DNA of 49,463 bases from Ignavibacteriales bacterium UBA1304 (GCA_002307295.1 DBTY01000031.1:1-49463), one strand, 5' to 3'; positions 1 through 9,401 are shown, counted from the stretch's first letter. Made by a program: numbers and translations. The notes: generated by a model not told the origin, from the letters alone.

Positions 1-61
1 TTACACATAACTTTTTACAGTCTCTCTCTTTTTATTTTTTAAGAAAAAATTAAATATTTTA

Positions 62-424
62 TTACACTGGATCCATTAGTTTTTTTACGTCAAGAATATC
101 GAAAGGTTTTATTAAATATCCTGCAGGGTTTAATTTTTTAGCCCGGTCTTTTAGTTCTACATTTTCATAACCGGTCATGAAAATAATTTTTGCATTGCAG
201 AAAGATAATATTTCCTGTGCAGCGTCTATTCCATCCATTTTTCCAGCTAGACGGATATCCATAAGAACGATATCAGGTTTATTAAATTTCGCAATTTTAA
301 TAGCCTCTTCGCCTGTTGTAGCTGGATTTAATACGTCGTAATTTAGCTTTCTGAGCTGAATTTTCATGTAAATTGCAGATACCGCTTCGTCTTCTACTAA
401 TAGAAGTTTGATTTTATGATCCAT
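62..424 (-). CDS. stand-alone response regulator receiver protein
   Basis: This 120-residue protein is a single CheY-like receiver domain with no output domain. The acidic pair is Glu11/Asp12, the phosphoacceptor is Asp56 in the LMDIRL strand, the switch Thr is Thr84 (FMTGY) and the conserved Lys is Lys106 (IKPF). It would act in the cytoplasm as a phosphorelay intermediate or by binding a partner. It is divergent from the histidine kinase at 593, sharing a 168-base intergenic region, so that kinase is a possible but unproven phosphodonor. The ATG start lies directly before the first beta strand (KIKLLLVED). Family assignment is firm; partner and output are unknown. Confidence 0.93.
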   Translation of the reverse strand: MDHKIKLLLVEDEAVSAIYMKIQLRKLNYDVLNPATTGEEAIKIAKFNKPDIVLMDIRLAGKMDGIDAAQEILSFCNAKIIFMTGYENVELKDRAKKLNPAGYLIKPFDILDVKKLMDPV

Positions 425-592
425 ATTTTAAAAATTCTCTAATAATGACAAACGCCCTTATACGAATATAGCATTTTATAATTAGAAAAAAACAAAATTT
501 ATATTTTGTTAAATGAAGAATTATAAGTATATAATAATACGAGAAAATCTTAATATTTGCATTAACAAACAAAAGAAAAAAGAGTTGGGTTT

Positions 593-2728
593 ATGAATAA
601 AGAAGAGATTATTAAGGGAAAAAAAACTCCGTTAATCCCTGCTCTTGTATTTTGTTTTTTAACTATTGCCGTATTGGCTACAGGCATTTATATTTTTGTT
701 TCTCAAAGAATTGATCTGGAAGACTATTCAAAAAAACAGCTGCTAAATATTGCCGATCTTAAAATATCTCAAATTACCGCATGGCGTAGAGAAAGAATTT
801 TTGACGCAGAATTAATATGCAATAACGCTCCTCTGATTAACGACGTCAAATCATATTCCAAAAACAAAGCTGATAAAAAAGCATATGAAAGAATAAACCT
901 ATATCTAAAATGCCTAAATACTTCTTCTTATTATGAAGCTTATTTAACAGATGATAAATTAGACGTTCTTTTCTCAATAAAAAAGAAAGATAGAGCATTA
1001 TCAGAGAAAAGCAAAAGCTTTATTAGAGAGGCGTTAAAACAAAAAAAATATTTGATTTCGGACATTCACCGTTATGCTGAAACGAAAGAACTACATTTTG
1101 ATCTTGCCGCGCCTCTATTGGAAAATGATAAAATAATTGGTTGCGTATTATTAAGAATCAATCCTAATAAGTATTTTTTTCCCGCGGTGCAAATATGGCC
1201 GGTTAAAAGCTGGTCTTCAGAAGTTTTCATTGTAGAGAGACAGGGGAATGATATAGTCTTTCTAAATGAATTAAAATATAAACGCAACACCGACGTAAAA
1301 CTTAATATCTATTCAGCAGATACCAACATACTTGCCGTAAAAGGTTTGAAAGGTTTTGAAGGAGCAATTGAAGGGACGGACTATCGAGGCGAAAATGTTC
1401 TGGGCGCAATAAAAAAAATACCGAATAGCGATTGGATTATTATTACAAAAATGGACAGAGCCGAAATATATTCCTCTATTTACAGAAAAGCGTATGTCGT
1501 TATTTTATTTGTATTAATTATAATCTTGTCTTCAGGCTGGATTATACTACTCTCATGGAAAAACCACAATGAGCTGCAATATTCAAAATTATTAAAAGCT
1601 GAATTGCAAAAAAAAGAAACGGAAAAACACCTGCAAGAAAGCGAACTGAAATTTAAAATGCTTTTTGATTCAATGAGCGAAGGCGTAGCTCTTCATGAAA
1701 TAATAAAAAATGAAAAAGGCGTTCCAATTGATTACAAAATTATTGATATAAATCATTCATATAAAGATCAGACCGGAATATTAGATGAAAATGTAAAAGG
1801 AGTTTTGGCGACTAAATTATATAATATGAATCCGCCCCCATACCTTGAATTATATGCAGAAGTAGCTAAAAATGGCAAGCCGCAGGAATTTGAAACATAT
1901 TATGAGCCGTTAGATAGATATTTTAAAATATCTGTCACTTCTCCCGGATCGGATTTATTTGCAACAATATTTACAAACATTTCCGATAGGAAAAAATATG
2001 AAGAAGAAATGAAGGCTACAAATCTGAAATTGGAACAATCGAACAAAGAATTGGAACAATTTGCATATGTAGCTTCGCACGATTTACAGGAGCCTTTACG
2101 AATGGTTTCAAGCTTTACTCAGCTTCTATCAAAAAAATATAAAGGACAATTGAGCGAAGAAGCCGATAGTTATATAAATTTTGCCGTTAACGGCGCAAGC
2201 CGCATGCAGATACTAATTAATGATTTGTTGGAATATTCGCGCGTAACAAGAAAGGGAAAGCCTCTTGAACTTACTGAATCGTCAACGGCAGTAAATCAGG
2301 CTATTCTAAATTTAAAAAGAAAAATAGAAGATGGCCAGGTTGTGGTTAATTACTCCGATTTGCCTAAGGTTTTGGCTGATGAAACTCAATTAACGAGATT
2401 AATTCAGAATTTGATTGATAATGCAATAAAATATAAAAGCGATGAGATTCCACAAATTGACATTAAAGCGGAAGAAACTGATAATGAATGGAAGTTTTCG
2501 GTTTCGGATAATGGGATTGGAATAGATATGGAGTATAGAGAAAAAATATTTGAAATATTTGAAAGATTGCATTCTATCAGTAAGTATCCTGGAACTGGCA
2601 TTGGTCTTTCGATATGTAAGAAAATTGTTGAAAGGCATGGCGGAAAAATTTGGATCGAAAATAATAAAACAAAAGGGGTTACATTTTACTTTACTCTTAA
2701 TAAAAAAGGACAGAATAGTGAAAATTAA
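593..2728 (+). CDS. membrane PAS sensor histidine kinase (HisKA/HATPase_c)
   Basis: This 711-residue inner-membrane sensor kinase has TM1 at about residues 14-36, a periplasmic sensor of about 260 residues, and TM2 at about 300-322. A PAS domain follows at about 350-470, then a short coiled coil, then a phytochrome-type HisKA with the phosphoacceptor in the ASHDLQEP motif (His496). The HATPase_c domain shows the N box (LIDNAIKYK, around 607), DNGIGID and GTGIGLSI. The periplasmic part resembles Cache-type sensors in size but I cannot assign a ligand. The receiver gene at 2718 overlaps its 3' end, so the two are probably one two-component unit. The start is an ATG preceded only by a weak purine stretch. 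Confidence 0.93.
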   Translation: MNKEEIIKGKKTPLIPALVFCFLTIAVLATGIYIFVSQRIDLEDYSKKQLLNIADLKISQITAWRRERIFDAELICNNAPLINDVKSYSKNKADKKAYERINLYLKCLNTSSYYEAYLTDDKLDVLFSIKKKDRALSEKSKSFIREALKQKKYLISDIHRYAETKELHFDLAAPLLENDKIIGCVLLRINPNKYFFPAVQIWPVKSWSSEVFIVERQGNDIVFLNELKYKRNTDVKLNIYSADTNILAVKGLKGFEGAIEGTDYRGENVLGAIKKIPNSDWIIITKMDRAEIYSSIYRKAYVVILFVLIIILSSGWIILLSWKNHNELQYSKLLKAELQKKETEKHLQESELKFKMLFDSMSEGVALHEIIKNEKGVPIDYKIIDINHSYKDQTGILDENVKGVLATKLYNMNPPPYLELYAEVAKNGKPQEFETYYEPLDRYFKISVTSPGSDLFATIFTNISDRKKYEEEMKATNLKLEQSNKELEQFAYVASHDLQEPLRMVSSFTQLLSKKYKGQLSEEADSYINFAVNGASRMQILINDLLEYSRVTRKGKPLELTESSTAVNQAILNLKRKIEDGQVVVNYSDLPKVLADETQLTRLIQNLIDNAIKYKSDEIPQIDIKAEETDNEWKFSVSDNGIGIDMEYREKIFEIFERLHSISKYPGTGIGLSICKKIVERHGGKIWIENNKTKGVTFYFTLNKKGQNSEN

Positions 2729-3164
2729 CGATTTAAACGCATCGCCGGTTGACATCCTTTTGGTTGAAGATAATCCTGGCGACGTTCAGCTGACTAAAGA
2801 AGCTTTAGCCGAAACAAAAATTCTTGCAAATCTTTATACTGCAGAAAATGGAGTCGAAGCGTTAAAATTTCTTCATAAAAAGGGAGAGTATAAGAATTCT
2901 CCTCGACCTGATATTATTATTCTTGATTTGAATCTACCATTAAAAGACGGACGCGAAGTGCTTGAAGAAATAAAAACTGACGAAGATCTTAAACGCATTC
3001 CAGTTGTAATTCTAACTTCTTCAAAGGCTGAAGAAGATATTGTAAAATCTTATAATCTACATGCAAATTGCTTTATTACAAAGCCGCTTGATTTTGATCA
3101 GTTTACGCAGATAGTACAAAGCATTGAACAATTCTGGTTTACTATCGTTAAACTTCCAGATTAA
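2718..3164 (+). CDS. Rcp1-type response regulator receiver
   Basis: This 148-residue receiver-only protein is of the Rcp1/CheY-like type: it carries the VEDNPGDVQL signature, the phosphoacceptor Asp70 (ILDLNLP), a switch Thr (LTSS) and Lys in ITKPLD. Rcp1-type receivers commonly partner with kinases of the ASHDLQEP class, as found just upstream. I chose the GTG at 2718 because an SD-like AAAAAAGGA lies 7 bases before it and the receiver fold starts right after. A longer in-frame ATG at 2550 would encode an N-terminus that merely reads the kinase's ATPase-domain DNA in another frame. The gene overlaps the kinase end by 11 bases, which implies translational coupling. Confidence 0.9.
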   Translation: MKINDLNASPVDILLVEDNPGDVQLTKEALAETKILANLYTAENGVEALKFLHKKGEYKNSPRPDIIILDLNLPLKDGREVLEEIKTDEDLKRIPVVILTSSKAEEDIVKSYNLHANCFITKPLDFDQFTQIVQSIEQFWFTIVKLPD

Positions 3165-3244
3165 AAATTTGTGTTATTTTATATAGTTAAGTCTATTTTG
3201 CATGAAATAAATAAATATCGTTAATATTGAAAAAAACATCTACT

Positions 3245-5935
3245 ATGACGAAAGAAATAAATATACTATTGATTGAAGATAATCCAGGCGATGTTGTGTT
3301 GCTGAAAGAAATTCTTAAAGAATCGCAGGAAATTGCTTTTCAATTAACAAGTAAGGAAACTCTAAAAGAAGGGCTTGAAGAACTAAAAATAAACAACTAT
3401 AATATTATTTTACTGGATCTTTCTCTGCCAGACAGCAAAGGGATAAATACTCTTCTTAAAATAAAAAAAGAAAACATATACAAACCAATAATAATATTAA
3501 CAGGCAACGATGATTATGAAATTGCAAAAAAAGCAATTCATGAAGGCGCACAAGATTATCTTATAAAAGGAAGAACTGAGAACGACCTCTTGACAAGAGC
3601 TATTACTTATGCTATTGAAAGAGAGGAAATGGAAAAGAAATTACGAAATTCTGAAAAACTATATAGAGAATTGATAGAACTTTCGCCGAATGCAATATGC
3701 ATTTTTTCAAAAAAGGAAATTGTATATGTAAACTCCGCCGCAGCTAAACTTGTAGGAGCTAATAATAAAAAAGAAATGATTGGGCGGAACATAATGGACT
3801 TTGTCTATGCTTCGTCGCAGGATTCTGTTTTAAGTAAAATTAAAAAGATTGAAAGCGGTCAAACGGGAGAAATGACTGAAGAAAAATTTGTAAAGATAGA
3901 CGGCTCTATTATCGACGTAGAAGTCCTTTCTGCTACAGTTAAAACAGGAATAGAAAAAACATTTCAAATTATTATTACCGATATAACTGAGAAGAAAAAA
4001 CTTAAAGATTCATTAATACAAAATGAAGAAAAATACAGAAGCCTCTATGAAAATGCGGCTATCGGAATTTTTCATTCGCTTCCAGAAGGAGGATTTCTTG
4101 ACGTAAATCTGGCGCTTGCTGAAATGTTAGGTTATTCATCGCCAGAAGAAATAGTTACTGTTGTAACCAATATTAAAAATCAGCTTTATATTCATCCTAA
4201 TAAAAGAGATGAAATTGTAAAAAATATGCTGGAAAAAGACGAATGGATATTTTCAATTAGCGAGTATAAGCGGAAAGATGGCAGTATTATGATAGGCAAT
4301 CTTGCAGCGCGTAAAAAACTAAATAAAAATGGAGAGTTTGAATATTTTGAAGGTTTGTTACAGGACGTAACAGATAAGCAAAAGGCAGAGGAAGCTTTAG
4401 AAAGACAATCGCTTCTAAATGCTGAAATGGCAGATTTAGCAAAACAGCTTTTATCTTCCGGCTCGCTTGAAGATATTACTGTAATAACCTTAAAGAAGGC
4501 TAAACAACTTACCGGAAGCCGTTATGGTTATGTCGGCTATATCGATAGCGCAACTGGAAGCCTTATTTCTCCTGCATATACGCCGGAAGTTTTTTATAAT
4601 GAGAATACAAAAGATGGAAATCCAATTGTAATAAATAAGTTTAACGGCTTGTGCGGTTGGACTCTTTTGCATAAAAAATCTCTTATGACAAACGATGTTT
4701 CTGGCGATCCTCGCGCAGTTGGAGCTCCAAACGGGCATTTGAAAATTAATAAATTTATGACGGCCCCAGCCATGCATAGCGAAATATTAGTTGGGCAGAT
4801 AGCTATTGGCGAACCTGACGACGATTATACGACAAATGATTTATTAGCAATTGAAAACCTTGCTTCTGTTTATGCTTTGGGCGTTAGAAGAATGCAGGCT
4901 GTCGCAGAAGTAATTGAGAATCAGGAAAAATTTAGATTGGCTTTTAAGTATAGTAATGTTGGGGCAGTGATATTTGGCCTGGATAGAAAATTTATTCAGG
5001 TAAATTCAACTTTTGCATGTATGCTTGGATATTCTGAAGAAGAACTAATAGAAAAGACTTTCAGAGATATTTCTCACCCGGATGATATAAATATAGGCGT
5101 TGAAGAGTACAACAAAATGATAACGGGAGCAGATGACAGCTCTTCCTTTGAAAAGCGTTACATACATAAAAATGGCGGAGTGATTATTGCTTTTACAATT
5201 ACTACGCTATTACGCGATTCTAAAAATAACCCGCTTTATTTTATTACTCATATTCAGGATTTTACAAAACGCAAAGAAGCGGAAGACACTATAAAAGCCT
5301 CGCTTAAAGAAAAGGAAGCTCTGATTAGAGAGATATATCACCGCACTAAAAATAACATGCAGGTTATTTGCGCTATGCTTGGATTGAAAGCTCTTTCTAT
5401 TCAGGATAAGAAAACGAAAAGTATTCTTAAAGAAATGCAAAACAGAATTCAAACTATGGCTCTTGTTCATCAAAAATTATATCAATCTAAAAATCTTTCA
5501 AAAGTCGATTTAAAAGAATACATATCGGATTTAGCCGAGCTTCTTGTAAAAAGCTATAATGTTTCGTCTGAAAAAGTTTCGCTTAAGCTCGATTTAGAGA
5601 GCATTTCTGTACTTATAGATACTGCCGTGCCTTGTGGTTTACTTATAAATGAGATTGTTTCAAATTCATTTAAATACGCGTTTCCAGGAGATCGCAAAGG
5701 GCAAATTGAAATATCAATAAAAAGAACAAACGCAGATTTTCTTGAGCTAAAAGTTTCAGATAACGGAGTTGGAGTTAAGCAGGACTTGTTTTCTTTGCAG
5801 GAAGAGTCTTTAGGTTTAAAACTGCTAAGCGCAATTGCTGAAGATCAATTGCAGGGTGAACTTAAATGTGATACTGAAAATGGCGTAGCCTACGAAATTA
5901 CTTTTAGAGACGTTTTATATTCAGAGCGCATTTGA
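3245..5935 (+). CDS. REC-PAS-PAS-GAF-PAS HisKA_2 histidine kinase
   Basis: This 896-residue soluble kinase has no membrane segment. Its N-terminal receiver carries the NPGD signature and Asp58. PAS domains follow at about 139-255 and 263-380, a GAF domain at about 387-550, and a third PAS at about 562-680. The HisKA_2 dimerisation domain holds the phosphoacceptor in YHRTKNNMQV (His699), and an HWE/HisKA_2-type ATPase domain ends the protein. An N-terminal receiver suggests it takes a phosphoryl group from the upstream kinase or responds to it. The ATG at 3245 is preferred; an in-frame TTG at 3227 adds six residues and neither has a clear SD. Its last 15 bases overlap the convergent DUF169 gene. 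It is paralogous to the kinase at 14467. Confidence 0.92.
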   Translation: MTKEINILLIEDNPGDVVLLKEILKESQEIAFQLTSKETLKEGLEELKINNYNIILLDLSLPDSKGINTLLKIKKENIYKPIIILTGNDDYEIAKKAIHEGAQDYLIKGRTENDLLTRAITYAIEREEMEKKLRNSEKLYRELIELSPNAICIFSKKEIVYVNSAAAKLVGANNKKEMIGRNIMDFVYASSQDSVLSKIKKIESGQTGEMTEEKFVKIDGSIIDVEVLSATVKTGIEKTFQIIITDITEKKKLKDSLIQNEEKYRSLYENAAIGIFHSLPEGGFLDVNLALAEMLGYSSPEEIVTVVTNIKNQLYIHPNKRDEIVKNMLEKDEWIFSISEYKRKDGSIMIGNLAARKKLNKNGEFEYFEGLLQDVTDKQKAEEALERQSLLNAEMADLAKQLLSSGSLEDITVITLKKAKQLTGSRYGYVGYIDSATGSLISPAYTPEVFYNENTKDGNPIVINKFNGLCGWTLLHKKSLMTNDVSGDPRAVGAPNGHLKINKFMTAPAMHSEILVGQIAIGEPDDDYTTNDLLAIENLASVYALGVRRMQAVAEVIENQEKFRLAFKYSNVGAVIFGLDRKFIQVNSTFACMLGYSEEELIEKTFRDISHPDDINIGVEEYNKMITGADDSSSFEKRYIHKNGGVIIAFTITTLLRDSKNNPLYFITHIQDFTKRKEAEDTIKASLKEKEALIREIYHRTKNNMQVICAMLGLKALSIQDKKTKSILKEMQNRIQTMALVHQKLYQSKNLSKVDLKEYISDLAELLVKSYNVSSEKVSLKLDLESISVLIDTAVPCGLLINEIVSNSFKYAFPGDRKGQIEISIKRTNADFLELKVSDNGVGVKQDLFSLQEESLGLKLLSAIAEDQLQGELKCDTENGVAYEITFRDVLYSERI

Positions 5936-6700
5936 AATAGCGGAGGCTTTGTTTATTCTTGACAAAACTTGTTGCCAACGTTCAGTAAATAAAAAACTAT
6001 CCTCAATATAGCCGCATATTTCTTCATACATCTTAAACGGCATAGAAAGAGATAGTATGTTTTCGGGGACGGAATGCCTTGCTGCAGGATCGAAGTATCC
6101 CTGGAAAGCTTTCATTTGGCCGCTGGCTGCAAATTGTAACGGAAATGTAACAACTGAAGCGCATGAAGAGGCAAAACCGGTAACTACGCGGTTGGAGTCA
6201 AGCGGATGGTTATAATGTATAAGCGAAACTAACGCGCTCAGCTGATCTGGATTAACGAAGAATATTACAACTTCGGGAACTTCATCTTCAAGCAATTTAT
6301 CGAACGGCTTAAAAACTATCGCTCCTTTGCGCATTTCTTTAGGCGTTACAGAATCCAGATATTCTTTTGCTTGTTCGGGAGATTTTAAAAATTGTTCGCA
6401 TTCCCGTTCGCCAAACATCCGGTTAGGCGTAGTCGAAAGAAAATATTCGATGCCGTTAAATATCCAATCATTATATCCTAAGTAAAAAGCTGAACACGCA
6501 TACCCAGTCGTATCTTTATCAAAAGCGATAGTTTTCCCTTTAGCGGCTGAGAATATTAATGGAGCGATGCAGCCGTGTCCAGATTTTTTAAAACCCAAAG
6601 CTTCTGGCGGTTTTTCCTGAGTAAAAGTTACTGCAACTGGAGAGCGCTTCATCCCTAATTTGTCGACAAGTATATTTGTTTTCTCTTTAATGGTTTTCAT
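5921..6700 (-). CDS. DUF169 family protein
   Basis: This 259-residue cytoplasmic protein matches the DUF169 family in its conserved N-terminal half: an SPVAVTF motif, a GHGCIAPL cysteine motif, and a segment with TTGYACSAFYLGY. A later PDQLSALVSL segment and a GFASSCASV motif also fit. The family is widespread in anaerobes and archaea and is uncharacterised; the conserved cysteines suggest metal or thiol chemistry, but that is inference. It starts 3 bases after nudC on the same strand, so they are very probably one transcript. The end overlaps the convergent kinase by 15 bases. Confidence 0.8.
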   Translation of the reverse strand: MKTIKEKTNILVDKLGMKRSPVAVTFTQEKPPEALGFKKSGHGCIAPLIFSAAKGKTIAFDKDTTGYACSAFYLGYNDWIFNGIEYFLSTTPNRMFGERECEQFLKSPEQAKEYLDSVTPKEMRKGAIVFKPFDKLLEDEVPEVVIFFVNPDQLSALVSLIHYNHPLDSNRVVTGFASSCASVVTFPLQFAASGQMKAFQGYFDPAARHSVPENILSLSMPFKMYEEICGYIEDSFLFTERWQQVLSRINKASAISNAL

Positions 6701-6703
6701 GTG

Positions 6704-7525
6704 TTAATTCTGCAAATTATTAGTAACAAACCATTCGACCAGTCTTCTTGCAATGCTCCATTTTCCCGGCAAATTAGGAAGAGAATTAGCGCTAAACCAT
6801 TGCGCGTCTATTATTTCTTCCCCGTCCGGCGTAATAACGCCTGATGAATATTCTGCAGTAAAAGCCACCATTAGCGAATCCGGGAAAGGCCAGGGCTGAT
6901 TTCCAAAGTATTTTACATTTTTGACTTCTATATTGACTTCTTCTCTAATTTCGCGGGCTACGCATTCTTCAAAAGTTTCGCCAGCCTCAACAAACCCGGC
7001 AAGAACGCTGTAAAAATCAGAGTTAAAACGGCGCGAGTTAGCAAGTAGTATTTTCCCGTCATTAACTATTGCAACTATCACTGCGGGAGAAATTCTTGGG
7101 TATATAATTAAGCTGCATTGAGGGCACTCTTTTGCTCTTTCGTTATTTTTAATATTTAATTTAGCTCCGCATCTTCCGCAAAACTGGTTATTTGCATCCC
7201 AATTCTTTATTTGAAAAGCTTTGCCTGCAATTAAAAAGATTTCTTCGTCAATTTGACCAATAAGAGAACGAAGATTCATCAATTTAAAATCAGAGGAGAG
7301 TTTAACGTCAGAATCAAGTTCTGCAGAATAACAATCAATTTCATTATAAGTTCCAAGATACTGACGTCTTACTGGTTCTAAGCCAATATCTTCTAAGCTG
7401 TTTATCATTGGAATGATAGGAGAGCCGTTTATAGTATTAACTAACAATTCATTGTTTTTAAAGGCAAACCAATAAGAGGTTTCACTTTTAATTTTAGGTT
7501 CGGATATCGAATAAATAAATTTCAT
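6704..7525 (-). CDS. nudC: NADH pyrophosphatase / RNA decapping Nudix hydrolase
   Basis: This 273-residue protein has the NudC layout. A variable N-terminal domain is followed by a four-cysteine zinc ribbon (Cys116, Cys119, Cys134, Cys137). Next comes the Nudix domain with the GX5EX7REUXEEXGU-type box at about residues 177-199 (the box core reads REIREEV). The NudC-specific QPWPFPDS motif follows at about 210-217. The family hydrolyses NAD(H) to NMN(H) and AMP and removes NAD caps from RNA. The gene is divergent from the beta-lactamase-like gene at 7695 and is followed within 3 bases by the DUF169 gene. Length is normal for the family and all key residues are present. Confidence 0.93.
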   Translation of the reverse strand: MKFIYSISEPKIKSETSYWFAFKNNELLVNTINGSPIIPMINSLEDIGLEPVRRQYLGTYNEIDCYSAELDSDVKLSSDFKLMNLRSLIGQIDEEIFLIAGKAFQIKNWDANNQFCGRCGAKLNIKNNERAKECPQCSLIIYPRISPAVIVAIVNDGKILLANSRRFNSDFYSVLAGFVEAGETFEECVAREIREEVNIEVKNVKYFGNQPWPFPDSLMVAFTAEYSSGVITPDGEEIIDAQWFSANSLPNLPGKWSIARRLVEWFVTNNLQN

Positions 7526-7694
7526 TTACGTTCTATAAGTATAAAACGTAAAAATAACTAATTTAAACAATAATGTCAGTTAAGAAATTATTCGCAAAAA
7601 AATAATCTGTACAATATTTAATAATGAAAAATTTTATTAAATTATTAAAACAGTCAAAATTAAAATTATTTTAACAATTATAAATCTGGGAAAA

Positions 7695-8624
7695 ATGAAA
7701 AGATATATTTTCTTTTATATTTTATTTAGTTCGATGATTTTTTCGCAACAAGTAAAAATACCGGCATATTATAAAACAGATACTGAGCTTTCGGCGAAAA
7801 TAAAAGATATAGTAGTTGAACTTGGTCTTGATAAAGATTTTGACGTAGGAGACGACGGAATTGAACAAATATCTCTTGCTGTAATTGATTTAACAAAAGC
7901 AAAACCTGTATTGGCAGGTTACCATTATGATAATTTTATTTATCCTGCGTCTGTATATAAAATGTATGTTGCTGCCGAAGCGCTTGCGCAAATATCAGAA
8001 GGCAAGTATTTATTAACTACTCCTATAGTTGTAAAATCCCCTAATGATGTTGATAAGACAAAAGAAATAAAAAGCGATCCGCGCCCGTTATTAAAAAATA
8101 GAGATACTGTAACAGTAAATTATTTGCTTGACTTAATGATAACGCGTAGCGATAACTCTGCGGCAAATTGTCTTATTGACCAAACCAAAAGAGAAAATAT
8201 TAACGAACTAATTAAAAATAATAACTGGCAGGGGAGCGAAGTTACACGGAAATATCTTAGCCGAAAATATGAAGACCCAGGCTATGAAAAAATAAGAGGC
8301 ACAGAAACATGCGCCTTACATGCAGCCGATTTTATGTATAAAGTATACTCGAATCAACTAGTAAATCCATGGGTAAGTATGCAGATGAAATCATTTCTGT
8401 CGCGTCAGTTAGACGATACAAAGCTATCTAAAGGGCTTCCGGCTAACGTTATGTTTTATCATAAAACAGGCTGGTTTTCTTATTGGACAAACGACGTAGG
8501 CATTGTAGACGATGGAGAGATTAAATACATTATCGCTTGTTTTTTGCCTTTGCCAGAAAATGCTGCGCGTAGTAAAATGCAGGAGTTGTCAAAACAGGTT
8601 TATAATCTTATTCGTTTGAGATAA
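7695..8624 (+). CDS. exported serine beta-lactamase-like hydrolase
   Basis: This 309-residue protein has an N-terminal signal peptide ending near SQQ and the penicillin-recognising fold signatures: SVYK (Ser86-Lys89), SDN (Ser152-Asn154) and KTG (Lys257-Gly259). It therefore belongs to the class A beta-lactamase/transpeptidase superfamily and should act in the periplasm on a beta-lactam or peptidoglycan-like substrate. I do not see the class A omega-loop ExxLN general base in the expected stretch (about residues 184-205), so true beta-lactamase activity is doubtful. A penicillin-binding or other serine hydrolase role is equally possible. The SD-like GGGAAAA lies immediately before the ATG. 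Confidence 0.85.
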   Translation: MKRYIFFYILFSSMIFSQQVKIPAYYKTDTELSAKIKDIVVELGLDKDFDVGDDGIEQISLAVIDLTKAKPVLAGYHYDNFIYPASVYKMYVAAEALAQISEGKYLLTTPIVVKSPNDVDKTKEIKSDPRPLLKNRDTVTVNYLLDLMITRSDNSAANCLIDQTKRENINELIKNNNWQGSEVTRKYLSRKYEDPGYEKIRGTETCALHAADFMYKVYSNQLVNPWVSMQMKSFLSRQLDDTKLSKGLPANVMFYHKTGWFSYWTNDVGIVDDGEIKYIIACFLPLPENAARSKMQELSKQVYNLIRLR

Positions 8625-8650
8625 ATTTGTCTGTATTATAAAAGAAAATA

Positions 8651-9205
8651 TTATCTGCCTAAAAAATGTTCAAATAGAATTTTAGTCCCTATTCCAATTA
8701 TAATAAGGCCTCCGATAAATTCCATTTTCCTTCCGAATTTGGCTCCAAGCGCTTTGCCTAAGTAAATACCAACAATGGAAAGCAGCGCTGTAATAATCCC
8801 AATTATTATAGCAGGACGCCAGATATCTATGCCAACCATAGCAAGACTAAAGCCGACTACAAGGGCGTCAATGCTGGTTGCTACCGAAAGAGCTACCAGA
8901 GTTTTTCCCTTCGAAGGATCATATTTTATCTGCTCCGACCCGTCAAAAGATTCTTTCATCATTTTAAGGCCGATATAAAGGAGCAACCCAAAAGCTATCC
9001 AATGGTCGACGTTCTGAACAAAAGGCGCAATTCTAACTCCAAGATACCAGCCAATTACGGGCATTAGGAACTGGAATAAACCTAAGTGAAATGATAATCG
9101 AATGGCGCCGCGGCGGTTTCCAATTTTTTTTCCTGAACATAACGAAACGGCAAAAGCATCTAATGCAAGTCCAACCGCAATAATACAAATCTCGCCAAAA
9201 CCCAT
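8651..9205 (-). CDS. mntP: manganese efflux pump MntP
   Basis: This 184-residue polytopic protein is of the MntP (DUF204, formerly YebN) family, with six predicted membrane helices. It shows the paired family signatures with membrane-embedded aspartates: ALDAFAVSLCSGK near the N-terminus and SIDALVVGFSLA in the middle. The family exports Mn2+ and protects against manganese toxicity. Length is as expected. The gene is convergent with the hydrolase at 7695, separated by 26 bases with no clear terminator. In the upstream 196 bases I did not recognise a yybP-ykoY manganese riboswitch. Confidence 0.9.
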   Translation of the reverse strand: MGFGEICIIAVGLALDAFAVSLCSGKKIGNRRGAIRLSFHLGLFQFLMPVIGWYLGVRIAPFVQNVDHWIAFGLLLYIGLKMMKESFDGSEQIKYDPSKGKTLVALSVATSIDALVVGFSLAMVGIDIWRPAIIIGIITALLSIVGIYLGKALGAKFGRKMEFIGGLIIIGIGTKILFEHFLGR

Positions 9206-9340
9206 GAGTTATATCGAAAAGTTAAACAATATGATTTTTATTTCCCCAATGCAATATTTAAAATTACGGAAAATAATTTTAATCCAAAAATTATTTGGAG
9301 AGGATAATTAAAGGCTTGATTGAATAAAATAAAATCTATA

Positions 9341-9383
9341 TACTTAACTAAGTAAATAATTAATAAAGTTAATTGTTAACAAT
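9341..9383. promoter_or_regulatory. two palindromes before marR (candidate operators)
   Basis: TACTTA-AC-TAAGTA at 9341-9354 and the perfect 12-mer ATTGTTAACAAT at 9372-9383 both lie within 61 bases of the MarR start codon. MarR dimers typically bind such short palindromes and autoregulate, so these are candidate operator half-sites for the marR-exporter unit. They could also be chance in AT-rich DNA. Confidence 0.45.
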
Positions 9384-9401
9384 GTAAAGGAATAGTTAAA
9401 A

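Noticed and set aside
2550..2717. Upstream extension of the Rcp1-type receiver to ATG 2550
   Set aside because: The extension lies entirely inside the kinase ATPase domain in another frame and shows no receiver homology. GTG 2718 has an SD and fits the domain start.
9206..9340. Possible manganese riboswitch (yybP-ykoY) ahead of mntP
   Set aside because: I looked for the conserved paired loops and G-rich core on the minus strand and did not see them; the segment is AT-rich and unstructured.
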